Shown piece after piece: positions 1-6,777 of a stretch of DNA of 8,447 bases. The first letter of the stretch is position 1. Each line of letters starts with the position of its first letter. Both the position numbers and the translations under genes were made by a program. The notes under the pieces are model-generated. The model did not search any database, was not told the origin of the DNA, and saw nothing but the letters and a program-made list of their open reading frames with translations. The stretch comes from Clostridia bacterium. Its GTDB lineage: Bacteria > Bacillota > Clostridia > Christensenellales > Aristaeellaceae. The stretch is taken from positions 1 to 8,447 of the forward strand of contig JAEDIV010000117.1 of the NCBI GenBank assembly GCA_016296675.1, read 5' to 3'.

Positions 1-1
1 T

Positions 2-40
2 CACGGCTTCGCCGTGCCACCTCCCTTTGCACAAGGGAGG
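2..40. repeat. Paired-hairpin intergenic repeat at left edge
   Basis: Two perfect inverted repeats stand side by side. The first is CACGGC-TTC-GCCGTG at 2-16. The second is CCTCCCTT-TGCAC-AAGGGAGG at 20-40. Neither is followed by a clean T-tract, so neither is a textbook terminator. From memory, compact elements of this kind (GC hairpin plus CTCCCTT/AAGGGAG hairpin) recur many times in the intergenic regions of gut Clostridia. Only one copy lies in this window and the element may continue beyond its left end, so its repeat nature is inferred. Confidence 0.55.
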
Positions 41-103
41 CTTTGGTGCGGTGCGTAATTGTTAGGCAAATTCAGGTTTATCGATCTCCTTCTCTCATGC
101 CGG

Positions 104-146
104 TAAAAAACCAAGCTCAAGGCGCTGAATTTGATCTTGGTTTTTA
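104..146 (-). terminator. Intrinsic terminator ending the minus-strand gene run
   Basis: Read on the minus strand, the arm AAAAACCAAG pairs perfectly with CTTGGTTTTT. The stem continues inward past one mismatch with four more pairs (TCAA/TTGA), leaving a loop of about 10 nt. The 3' arm runs into six T residues. It lies about 50 nt after the stop of the membrane protein gene, with no other gene between, so it most likely ends that transcript. The A-tract on the opposite side could let it act in both directions. Confidence 0.8.
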
Positions 147-198
147 TAGCTTAATATAGCATCAGCAATTTATATATGCTGTGGATCAGCCCTCAAAT

Positions 199-972
199 CT
201 ACATCACGAAAAAAGACATCCGCAGGAGAAACGGAATAACGAAAAATATGGCAGATGCAAGCAGATTCACCGCTGCCAGCGAAATCAGGGGCGTCCACAC
301 GTTATCTGTCTTTTGATAGGACCAGCACATCAAAAGATGAACGGGAAGCTGCACAAGATAACTGCTGAGCACGCGAGTTATTTCTCCGCGCCAAAGATAA
401 TCGATGATCGGCGGAATCAGCGTGACAACGGGTATGCACAGATAGGCCAGCCACGATTTTTTGTAGCATATCGGCGCAAAGGCAAAGCAGTAGTACAAAG
501 CACAGATGCTGATGGGCGCGAAAACCGACAGGACAATGGTGCCAAGAATTGGTTTAAGAGAAATGAGCAACAGAGGCGTCTGGCTGACAGCCATTTCTAC
601 CACCGGGAGGCTTTCCAGCATATCGGCGATATCAAAGCCGAAAAGCTTTAGCGCGCCCAGCAGCAGTAGTTCCGCGATCAGAACCAGGCCTACGGTCATG
701 GCTGCGTGGCTTGCATAAAAACGAAAATCGGTTGTCACCATAAACCATTCGTCCTTAAGATAGCTGAAGAGTACCCATAACATCAGAAGGCCGTTGACAG
801 CGTGGTAGCCGATTTCCAGCCACACACTGAACTCAACCTGATCCCAAAGACCATCTCCCAGAAAGGGCATGTACATGGGCAAAAGAACAAAACACCAAAT
901 CCAGCTGAAAAAGAGGATAACAATTTTGATCTTTTCGGGCTTACTGGTCGTGGATGGGAAAAGCTTCTCCAT
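199..972 (-). CDS. Multi-pass membrane protein, probable degenerate CPBP family member
   Basis: This is a 257-residue, very hydrophobic protein with about six or seven membrane segments (roughly residues 15-37, 53-72, 87-110, 138-166, 173-193, 200-216 and 226-252). The start is well supported by AAGGAGGG at 979-986, six nt upstream of the ATG. The C-terminal third resembles the CPBP (CAAX protease/bacteriocin-processing, Abi) family: YQKTDNVWTPLI at 219-230 fits the family's Y-x-R-T-G-S-x-W-x-P-I signature, followed by VNLLAS at 235-240. The residues that make active CPBP proteins glutamic endopeptidases are missing. Where EExxxR is expected there is PISICALYY (153-161), and the histidine of the HxxxN motif is replaced by Leu232, although Asn236 remains. 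If the assignment holds, the protein is probably not a protease. It lies 69 nt after the nitroreductase gene and is the last gene before the terminator. An unrelated polytopic protein is the alternative. Confidence 0.6.
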   Translation of the reverse strand: MEKLFPSTTSKPEKIKIVILFFSWIWCFVLLPMYMPFLGDGLWDQVEFSVWLEIGYHAVNGLLMLWVLFSYLKDEWFMVTTDFRFYASHAAMTVGLVLIAELLLLGALKLFGFDIADMLESLPVVEMAVSQTPLLLISLKPILGTIVLSVFAPISICALYYCFAFAPICYKKSWLAYLCIPVVTLIPPIIDYLWRGEITRVLSSYLVQLPVHLLMCWSYQKTDNVWTPLISLAAVNLLASAIFFVIPFLLRMSFFVM

Positions 973-1041
973 AAGGCGCCCTCCTTACTATTTCGTATAA
1001 CCGGCGAATGCAGCTGATCAGTCTGTTGTTAGACGGAAAAT

Positions 1042-1572
1042 CTACTCTATAAAGCTTACAAGCGCGTTCATATCCTTTCGCTTCTTACCGCGAAGTTTAT
1101 CGTTGTCATCCGCGTACCCAAGCGTGATCACAAGGCGGACGGGCTTATCGAGGTTTAAAAGCGAACGGATTTTGCTGTCGTCAAACCAGCCCAGAATGCA
1201 GGTGGAAAGGCCGGCTTCCGTTGCGGCATAGGCAATCGTCGCGCAGGCGATTCCGATATCGATGGAGCGGTAATCGTTGCCCTTGACTTTGGAGCCGATT
1301 GCGGCAGTTTTGTTGTAACTGTCCTCGGAAAGAACGAGAAGGACGGGGGCATCCTCAGCAAACTTATTCATGCCCATACCGGAGCAGGCTTTGGCGACAG
1401 CGTGTTTCTTCTCGCCCTTGACCACGGTCAGGCGGTAGGGCTGGGCGTTGCAGGCGGAGGGGGATAAGCGGAAGGCTTCAAGAATGGACAAAAGCTTTTC
1501 CTGTTCGACAGGTTTTTCTGCATTATATGCGCGGCAGGACTGGCGGTTTTGTGTAAGACTCAGAAAATCCAT
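1042..1572 (-). CDS. Nitroreductase family protein (FMN-dependent)
   Basis: This 176-residue protein has the size and motif order of the short clostridial nitroreductases, which bind FMN as dimers in the cytoplasm and use NAD(P)H to reduce nitro compounds, quinones or similar acceptors. The N-terminal NRQSCRAY (9-16) is the arginine/serine FMN-phosphate loop. SPSACNAQPYRL (37-48) is the conserved S-P-S-x-x-N-x-Q-P-W-like segment. The block D105-x-G107 followed by AATEAGLSTCILGWF (116-130) is the usual central helix and flavin-contacting turn. LGYADD (151-156) and the basic tail KLRGKKRKD (159-167) are typical of the C-terminus. The SD AAGGAGG (1581-1587) lies 8 nt before the ATG and overlaps the TAA of the preceding DUF2927 gene, which points to coupled translation. 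The natural substrate cannot be told from sequence. Confidence 0.9.
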   Translation of the reverse strand: MDFLSLTQNRQSCRAYNAEKPVEQEKLLSILEAFRLSPSACNAQPYRLTVVKGEKKHAVAKACSGMGMNKFAEDAPVLLVLSEDSYNKTAAIGSKVKGNDYRSIDIGIACATIAYAATEAGLSTCILGWFDDSKIRSLLNLDKPVRLVITLGYADDNDKLRGKKRKDMNALVSFIE

Positions 1573-1580
1573 TTTTGCGT

Positions 1581-1587
1581 CCTCCTT
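1581..1587 (-). promoter_or_regulatory. Ribosome binding site overlapping an upstream stop codon
   Basis: The perfect AAGGAGG for the nitroreductase shares two bases with the TAA stop (1586-1588) of the DUF2927 gene. A ribosome terminating on the upstream gene sits directly on the next initiation site, which suggests the two genes share one transcript and are translationally coupled. Confidence 0.8.
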
Positions 1588-2266
1588 AATAATACTTTTC
1601 GATCAAGGGTTTGACCTCGTTAACGGTAAGACCTGCAGGAATGCGGTCGTCGTACAGGAACTGGATCATCAGCCAGTCGGCGGTGGTGAGCGACTGGGTC
1701 TCGGTCCATACACCGTAGAGAATGCTGTCTTCGTTAAGATAATGGTCGTTGGCAAGACCGAGCCCGCCGACGAATTCTTCCATGAGCAGATGATTGCGCT
1801 GGCGCTGCGTGGTTACATCGGTTGCGATGCCGATTTCAAGATTCGTCATATAGGCGCCCGAATTCCAGTAGGTGAAATAGCCCCAGTTGCCCTCAGTGTA
1901 GCTGGACAGGCAGTCATCCAGCTGATCCAGGGAAGTGAAATAGATCTGAACATTGCTGTCGTACCGGTCGGCGGTTATGCGGATTTCGGGAATGGCGTCG
2001 ATTCTTTGAGTCAATTCAGAGACGAATCGATAGAAAAACGCGATGTCCGCATCGGTATAGTCGCCTTCAAAATATACATTAAGGCTGTCTCTCCAGCGAA
2101 CGGTGTAATCGCGTCCGTCGCCGCCATATTCTGCAGAAAACGCGCAGGCTTCAAACTGATCAAGCGCATCTTTGTATTCACCGTAATCGTAGGCAACTTT
2201 CGCTGAAGCAGGAATACAGCTCATTATCATGATGAGGACAACCAGTAAAGTAAGGATACGCTTCAT
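1586..2266 (-). CDS. Exported or lipid-anchored DUF2927 domain protein
   Basis: This 226-residue protein starts with a clear export signal: MKR, a hydrophobic core at residues 4-16, then SCIPASAK. Cleavage after ASA (residue 22) by signal peptidase I is possible. I-M-S-C17 is also a loose lipobox, so a lipoprotein is equally possible. The mature part matches my recollection of DUF2927, a family of putative secreted or lipoproteins of unknown function: HLLMEEFVGGLGLANDHY (159-176) corresponds to the conserved E-E-x(4)-L-G-L-x-N-D block, followed by LTTADWLMIQFLYDDRIPAG (193-212), the usual L-x-x-x-D-x-x-x-x-x-x-L-Y-D-x-R-I-x-x-G. The reading frame stays open for 72 codons upstream, but I place the start at the internal ATG because it has a strong SD (AAGGAAGGG, 8 nt away) and begins the signal peptide. 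The upstream codons belong to an acetyltransferase remnant. It is coupled to the nitroreductase downstream. Confidence 0.75.
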   Translation of the reverse strand: MKRILTLLVVLIMIMSCIPASAKVAYDYGEYKDALDQFEACAFSAEYGGDGRDYTVRWRDSLNVYFEGDYTDADIAFFYRFVSELTQRIDAIPEIRITADRYDSNVQIYFTSLDQLDDCLSSYTEGNWGYFTYWNSGAYMTNLEIGIATDVTTQRQRNHLLMEEFVGGLGLANDHYLNEDSILYGVWTETQSLTTADWLMIQFLYDDRIPAGLTVNEVKPLIEKYY

Positions 2267-2274
2267 AAAAATTT

Positions 2275-2283
2275 CCCTTCCTT
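2275..2283 (-). promoter_or_regulatory. Ribosome binding site that fixes the DUF2927 start
   Basis: AAGGAAGGG lies 8 nt upstream of the ATG at 2266. It decides between the long open frame starting at 2482 and the internal start, in favour of the internal one, which also begins a signal peptide. Confidence 0.8.
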
Positions 2284-2646
2284 TATAGATATTGATCCGG
2301 GGGAGCGATACGGGCACGTTTTTTGCGGCGAAAGCGGAATAATTGTACCTGTAAAAGTCGTTATAGGCCTGAAAATCAATTTCCATGTTTCTCCCGAGCA
2401 GTTCCATCTGAATGCCGAATACGTCAGCGACGACATGCAGCGCGTGAAGACCGTTTTTTGTGTAGAAGGCTCTTCGCTTCATGCGCTCGGGAAGATTTTT
2501 GGCATTTTTGTCATAGATGCTTTCGATTTCTACAAAGAATCCTTTTCATGATAGGCGTTAAGAAGCGTTTTAAGCATCAGACTCCCTGCGCCCTGTCCGC
2601 GTGCATCTTTCCATACAGCTTCGGGAGCCTTGCGATATACACGCAT
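2284..2646 (-). pseudogene. Decayed GNAT family N-acetyltransferase
   Basis: Two adjacent frames together read as the C-terminal half of a GNAT acetyltransferase. The first piece (from about 2646) contains ARGQGAGSLMLKTLLNAY, the R/Q-x-x-G-x-G/A acetyl-CoA loop and following helix. It ends at a TAG at 2530-2532. Adding one base to the T run at 2534-2536 restores the frame as DSFVEIESIYDKNAKN, then KRRAFYTKNGLHAL, where the arginine plus F-Y-x-K-N-G is the classic C-terminal GNAT signature. VFGIQMELL and a Y-x-x-x-Y tail follow. The usual 60-80 N-terminal residues before the acetyl-CoA loop are missing: 24 codons upstream of that loop the frame meets a TGA (2671-2673), and hflX ends at 2664. 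The second piece has no stop of its own and runs in frame into the DUF2927 gene. I see a broken gene, with truncation plus frameshift. A sequencing error could explain the frameshift but not the missing N-terminus. Confidence 0.75.
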
Positions 2647-2657
2647 AAGCTCCCGAA
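2620..2657. repeat. Inverted repeat just after hflX
   Basis: The arms TTCGGGAGC (2620-2628) and GCTCCCGAA (2649-2657) are perfectly complementary over 9 bp, and the interior can add a GCG/CGC pairing. The hairpin begins 6 nt after the hflX stop. On the minus strand no T-tract follows it, so a simple intrinsic terminator is unlikely. It could protect the 3' end of the malQ-glgP-hflX message, weaken read-through, or be a relic of the rearrangement that cut off the acetyltransferase gene. Confidence 0.6.
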
Positions 2658-2663
2658 CAAAAT

Positions 2664-4421
2664 TTATTTTTCAAGCATTTTTACTACGCGGGCATAGAGC
2701 GTCGCGTCAAGAAGGCAGGTGACCTTTACGCCGGTATCGATATACTCTTCTTCTTCCACCTGACCGTACTGATGCAGATAGCTTAAAACGCCGCCCTTGT
2801 CGTAGGGAATGAGCAGTTCGACCGGATGGCGCAATGCGGCGATGCGCTCGGCAATGGCGTTTTTCAGATTGTCAAGACCGTACCCTGTGGAAGCAGAAAT
2901 CATAACTGCGTCGGCAGGCTCAATGACCGTTCCGATTTCTGCCTTGTCGCACTTGTTGAGTACTTCAAGCACGGGTTTGCCCTGTGCGCCCAATTGATTG
3001 AGTACATCGTAAACGACCTCCCTTTGCTGTTTATAGAAAGGGGAGGATAGGTCGCTGACGATCAGAAGAAGGTCGGCGGACAGCGCCTCTTCAAGCGTGG
3101 ATTTAAACGCTTCAACCAGCGCGTGGGGAAGCTTTCGGATGAATCCGACCGTGTCGGCCATCATGCATTTCCTGTTTTCCGGAAGCTCCACCTGACGGAT
3201 AACGGGATCAAGGGTCGCAAAGAGCTTGTCTTCAACCAATACGTCGGAGCCGCTCATGGCGTTTAAAAGCGTGCTCTTTCCGGCGTTGGTGTAGCCGACA
3301 AGCGCGACGACGGTTTCGCCCATCTTGGTTCTTCTGGCTCTGCGCATGCCTCTTTGACGCGTAAGCTCATTGAGCTCTTTTGTCAGATCGTCGATGCGCT
3401 TTCTGATGTGGCGGCGGTCCGTTTCAAGGCGGGTTTCGCCCGGGCCTCTGGTACCGATGCCGCCGCCCAGACGCGAAAGCGCCTGAGAGGAGCCGGCAAG
3501 GCGCGGAAGACGGTATTTCATCTGCGCAAGCTCAACCTGCAGCTTACCCTCCGCCGTCTGTGCGCGGCGGGCAAAGATGTCAAGAATCAGCGCGGTTCGG
3601 TCGATAACGCGAACGCCCAGCGCGTTTTCCAGGTTTTTCTGCTGTGCGCCGGTCAGTTCATCGTCCAAAATGGCGAGATCCACCTCAAGCGTCTGGCAAA
3701 GCAGCGACAATTCTTCCGCTTTTCCGCTTCCAATGAAGGTTGCGGGGTCGGGCTTGGAGCGCTTTTGCATGATTTTGGATACGATGATCGCGCCGGCGGT
3801 GCCTGCGAGGCTTGCAAGCTCGTCAAGAGAATCCTCGCTGTCGGTAGAGATCAGCATGACTTTCTCGGAAGTATCGACGATGCCGCCTTCCTGAATCGCG
3901 CGCTGAACGCGCTCTTCACTCTGTTCGATTTCCCTCAGCCATTCCTTCTGCGGAATGCGGCCGGGTTTTACGGGGCCAAAGCGCAGGACGGAAAGCTGAT
4001 TGTATTCAAGCTCGCCCAGGAATGCGGCGCTGATGCCGGTGGCGCGTCCCTCCTGAACGCCGACTGCAACCATCGCATCGAAGCGCAGAAGTCTGAGCGC
4101 CTGAATGTCGACCGAAGACAGATTGGCGTTTCCGCCCGGATGCGTATGGATGCACCGAAAGCCGGTCAGACGGTCAAAATTGCGCCTTAAATGCATTTCG
4201 GTTAAACCAATGGAAGAAATGTTTCCAATGGCGACTTCCAGGATCTCGCCGTCTCTGGACAGATATACCATCATCTCGCGGTTCAGAATATCCGTATAGC
4301 GGATCAGAAGCGCGATCAGACGGTCCGGCAGAAACTGGTCGCGGGCGAACTCAATGTCGTACATGCGATCCATTTCCTGGATAAGCGATTCTCGAATACC
4401 TTCAAGATTTCCGTGTATCAT
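2664..4421 (-). CDS. hflX: GTPase HflX with N-terminal JAMM-like domain
   Basis: HflX is a cytoplasmic TRAFAC-class GTPase that binds the 50S subunit and splits or rescues stalled ribosomes, especially under stress. The HflX-specific N-terminal domain spans about residues 186-355, including PATFIGSGKAEEL (226-238), and is followed by the glycine-rich GGGIGTRGPGETRLETDRR (319-337). The G domain has the Walker A GYTNAGKST (376-384), switch region FATLDP (401-406), DTVGF (423-427), NKCD (489-492) and SAS (509-511). At 585 residues it is longer than the ~430 of E. coli HflX. The extra ~150 N-terminal residues contain H92-T-H94-P, S102 and D105 in exact JAMM spacing (HxH-x7-SxxD), with Glu49 as the likely fourth residue. 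It starts 6 nt after glgP. Its SD (AAGGGAAAG) is rather far from the ATG, so coupling to glgP is likely. The core assignment is very secure; the function of the front domain is unknown. Confidence 0.95.
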   Translation of the reverse strand: MIHGNLEGIRESLIQEMDRMYDIEFARDQFLPDRLIALLIRYTDILNREMMVYLSRDGEILEVAIGNISSIGLTEMHLRRNFDRLTGFRCIHTHPGGNANLSSVDIQALRLLRFDAMVAVGVQEGRATGISAAFLGELEYNQLSVLRFGPVKPGRIPQKEWLREIEQSEERVQRAIQEGGIVDTSEKVMLISTDSEDSLDELASLAGTAGAIIVSKIMQKRSKPDPATFIGSGKAEELSLLCQTLEVDLAILDDELTGAQQKNLENALGVRVIDRTALILDIFARRAQTAEGKLQVELAQMKYRLPRLAGSSQALSRLGGGIGTRGPGETRLETDRRHIRKRIDDLTKELNELTRQRGMRRARRTKMGETVVALVGYTNAGKSTLLNAMSGSDVLVEDKLFATLDPVIRQVELPENRKCMMADTVGFIRKLPHALVEAFKSTLEEALSADLLLIVSDLSSPFYKQQREVVYDVLNQLGAQGKPVLEVLNKCDKAEIGTVIEPADAVMISASTGYGLDNLKNAIAERIAALRHPVELLIPYDKGGVLSYLHQYGQVEEEEYIDTGVKVTCLLDATLYARVVKMLEK

Positions 4422-4427
4422 GTCTGT

Positions 4428-6770
4428 TTACTTTCCCTTCGCCAGCTTGACGGGCGAGATGTTCCAGATTTCGCGGGCATATTCGCCGATGGTGCGGTCG
4501 GAGGAGAAGATGCCTGCGTTGGCGATATTGACAAGGCACTTGCGCGCAAAAGTGTTTTTGTCCTGCGCAGCCGCCGTGAATGCGCCGATTCTTGCTTCCT
4601 GATAGCGCATGAAATCGTTCAGGATATAGTAATGATCGGGCTTATGCCAGCTTGCGCCCAGAAGCAGCGAGTCATGCAGTTCCTTTAGATCGCCGTTTTC
4701 ATCCTCGATGCCAAGGTTGATGAGTGCGTCTACCGCACGCTTTACGCGCTTTTCGGAGGCATAGATGACGTTCGGATCGTAGAAATCGCGGATGGACTCG
4801 ATTTCCTTGATGTCTGCGCCGAAGATAACTTCGTTTTCAACGCCTGCGGCTTCGGCGATTTCGATGTTCGCGCCGTCAAAGGTGCCGATGGTAATGGCGC
4901 CGTTGAGCATGAGCTTCATGTTGCCGGTTCCGCTGGCTTCGGTGCCTGCGGGGGAAATCTGCTCGGAGAAGTCGGCTGCGGGGATGATCTTTTCCGCATA
5001 GGAGCAGTTGTAGTTGGAAACGAAGCATACGCGCATTTTGCCGTTTACTTCAGGATCGTTGTTGATGATGTCGGAAAGCGCGCCGATAAAGCGGATGATG
5101 GCTTTCGCGCGGGCATAGCCGGGCGCGGCTTTGGCGCCGAAGACAAAGCACACAGACGGGAAATCCCTGAGATTTCCTTCCTTGATTTCCATATAGATGT
5201 CATACAGGGAAAGGGCGTTCATCAGCTGGCGCTTGTATTCGTGCAGACGCTTGATCTGAACGTCAAACAGGAAGTCGGCGGGCAGTTCTACGTTTTCTTT
5301 CTCGAGGACATATTTGGAAAGCTGCTGCTTTTTGATGCGCTTGACGGCTTCAAATTCCGAAATCATTTCATCGGAAATTTTGCCCTCGAGATTTTTGAGC
5401 ATATCAAGGTTGGTCAAAAATCCGGGACCGACGTACTTTTCAATCAGACTGCAAAGCTCGGGATTGCAAAGACCCAGCCAGCGGCGCTGGGTGATGCCGT
5501 TGGTTTTGTTCTGGAATTTTTCGGGGGCAATCATGTGCCACTTTTTGAAAAGCTCCTTTTTCAAAAGCTCGGTATGCAGTTTTGCAACGCCGTTGACCGC
5601 AAAGCCCATGTACACAGCAAGATCGGCCATCGATACGCTGGAATTCTGGACAATGCGCATGCCGGTCTCGGAGACGCACTTTTTGTCGATTCGGTGGATG
5701 ATTTTTTCAATCTCGGGCGATACGCTTGCCACAAGCGTAAGATCCCACTTTTCAAGTGCCTCGGGCATGACGGTGTGGTTGGTATAGGCGAAGACCTGCT
5801 TTGCATAGCTCATGGCGCGGGCAAAGGCGACGCCGCGCTTCATGAACTGGCGGATCAGCTCGGGAATCGCGATGACGGGGTGGGTGTCATTTAACTGGAT
5901 GGCGTTGTCGCGGGCGAAATAGCGGTAGTTTTGGCCGTGCTTCTTTTCATACTGTCTCAGAATGTCCTGAACAGAAGCGCTGGCGAGGACGTACTGCTGC
6001 TTGAAGCGCAGGCGCTTGCCCTCGATATCCCAGTCGTTGGGGTAGAGAACCTTTGTGATGTCCTCGGCCTCGTTTTTGTTTGCGCAGGCTTCTTTATATT
6101 TATAGTTGTTGAACGCCTGAAAATCGAATTCGTTCAGGCTCTCGGTCTGCCAAAGGCGGAGAGTTCCGACGTTTGGCGTGTCATAGCCGATAACAGGCAT
6201 ATCATAGGGAACGGCCAGAACGTTTCCGGTCGCCATTTCGATAACAACGGCGTGTTCGTCCATGCGGACAGACCAGGGATCGCCGTATTTGGTCCAGTCA
6301 TCGGGAATTTCGTGCTGCGCGTGGGAAACGATTTCCTGCTTGAACAGGCCGTATTTGTAGCGAAGACCATAGCCGGTCAGCGGCAGATCCATCGTTGCTG
6401 CGCTGTCCAGGAAGCACGCGGCCAGACGGCCAAGGCCGCCGTTACCAAGCGCGGCGTCTTCGATGTCTTCCAAAATGGCAATATCCACGCCCTTTTCTGC
6501 GAGCAGCTTTTTAACTTCGTCAAGAACGCCCATGCAGAAAAGATTGTTGTATACCAGCCTTCCGGTCAAAAACTCGGCGGAAAGATAGAACGCATTGCGT
6601 TTTTTTGCGCGGGCATGTTCGCTCATAGCCCAGTTCTTGCCGATGGCAAGAAGGGAAGCTTCGCCCAGCGCTTCGGAGAGCATGGCTGCATTGGCTTCTT
6701 CGATGGATGCGCGGTGCTTGGACAGAAGAATGCGCTCGGCATCCTTGATCAATGCTTTTGCGTTAATCAT
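4428..6770 (-). CDS. glgP: Glycogen/starch/alpha-glucan phosphorylase
   Basis: GlgP removes glucose units from the non-reducing ends of glycogen or maltodextrins with phosphate, giving glucose-1-phosphate. It is a GT35 enzyme with bound pyridoxal phosphate. The PLP lysine is Lys619 in EASGTGNMK (611-619), followed by LMLNGAITIGTFDGANIEI. Other family blocks are present in order: FYLSAEFLTGR (61-71), LGNGGLGRLAACFLDS (108-123), LNDTHP (293-298), NGITQRRW (424-431) and DVQIKRLHEYKRQ (503-515). At 780 residues it is slightly shorter than the 800-840 of many homologues. The N-terminus is short and I see no added regulatory extension, so control by phosphorylation as in animal enzymes is unlikely. 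The ATG lies 7 nt after the malQ stop. Its SD (GAGAGGATC, 6781-6789) lies inside the end of malQ, indicating coupled expression. No truncation is visible. Confidence 0.96.
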   Translation of the reverse strand: MINAKALIKDAERILLSKHRASIEEANAAMLSEALGEASLLAIGKNWAMSEHARAKKRNAFYLSAEFLTGRLVYNNLFCMGVLDEVKKLLAEKGVDIAILEDIEDAALGNGGLGRLAACFLDSAATMDLPLTGYGLRYKYGLFKQEIVSHAQHEIPDDWTKYGDPWSVRMDEHAVVIEMATGNVLAVPYDMPVIGYDTPNVGTLRLWQTESLNEFDFQAFNNYKYKEACANKNEAEDITKVLYPNDWDIEGKRLRFKQQYVLASASVQDILRQYEKKHGQNYRYFARDNAIQLNDTHPVIAIPELIRQFMKRGVAFARAMSYAKQVFAYTNHTVMPEALEKWDLTLVASVSPEIEKIIHRIDKKCVSETGMRIVQNSSVSMADLAVYMGFAVNGVAKLHTELLKKELFKKWHMIAPEKFQNKTNGITQRRWLGLCNPELCSLIEKYVGPGFLTNLDMLKNLEGKISDEMISEFEAVKRIKKQQLSKYVLEKENVELPADFLFDVQIKRLHEYKRQLMNALSLYDIYMEIKEGNLRDFPSVCFVFGAKAAPGYARAKAIIRFIGALSDIINNDPEVNGKMRVCFVSNYNCSYAEKIIPAADFSEQISPAGTEASGTGNMKLMLNGAITIGTFDGANIEIAEAAGVENEVIFGADIKEIESIRDFYDPNVIYASEKRVKRAVDALINLGIEDENGDLKELHDSLLLGASWHKPDHYYILNDFMRYQEARIGAFTAAAQDKNTFARKCLVNIANAGIFSSDRTIGEYAREIWNISPVKLAKGK

Positions 6771-6777
6771 TTATACG

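Noticed and set aside
158..183. Weak inverted repeat CAGCA/TGCTG after the membrane protein gene
   Set aside because: Only five pairs with an AT-rich loop, and the far stronger terminator at 104-146 lies just beyond it.
973..1041. Possible separate promoter before the membrane protein gene (TTATAC on the minus strand)
   Set aside because: No acceptable -35 box lies at the right distance; read-through from the nitroreductase gene is simpler.
1448..2206. 252-codon open frame on the plus strand
   Set aside because: It spans parts of two minus-strand genes that both have good start signals and family motifs, and has no support of its own.
2267..2482. N-terminal extension of the DUF2927 protein to the ATG at 2482
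   Set aside because: The extension encodes a GNAT fragment, would bury the signal peptide inside the protein, and has no need to be the start given the strong SD before 2266.
3354..4190. 278-codon open frame on the plus strand opposite hflX
   Set aside because: It lies wholly antisense to a certain gene, has no recognisable motif, and such frames arise from the codon bias of the real strand.
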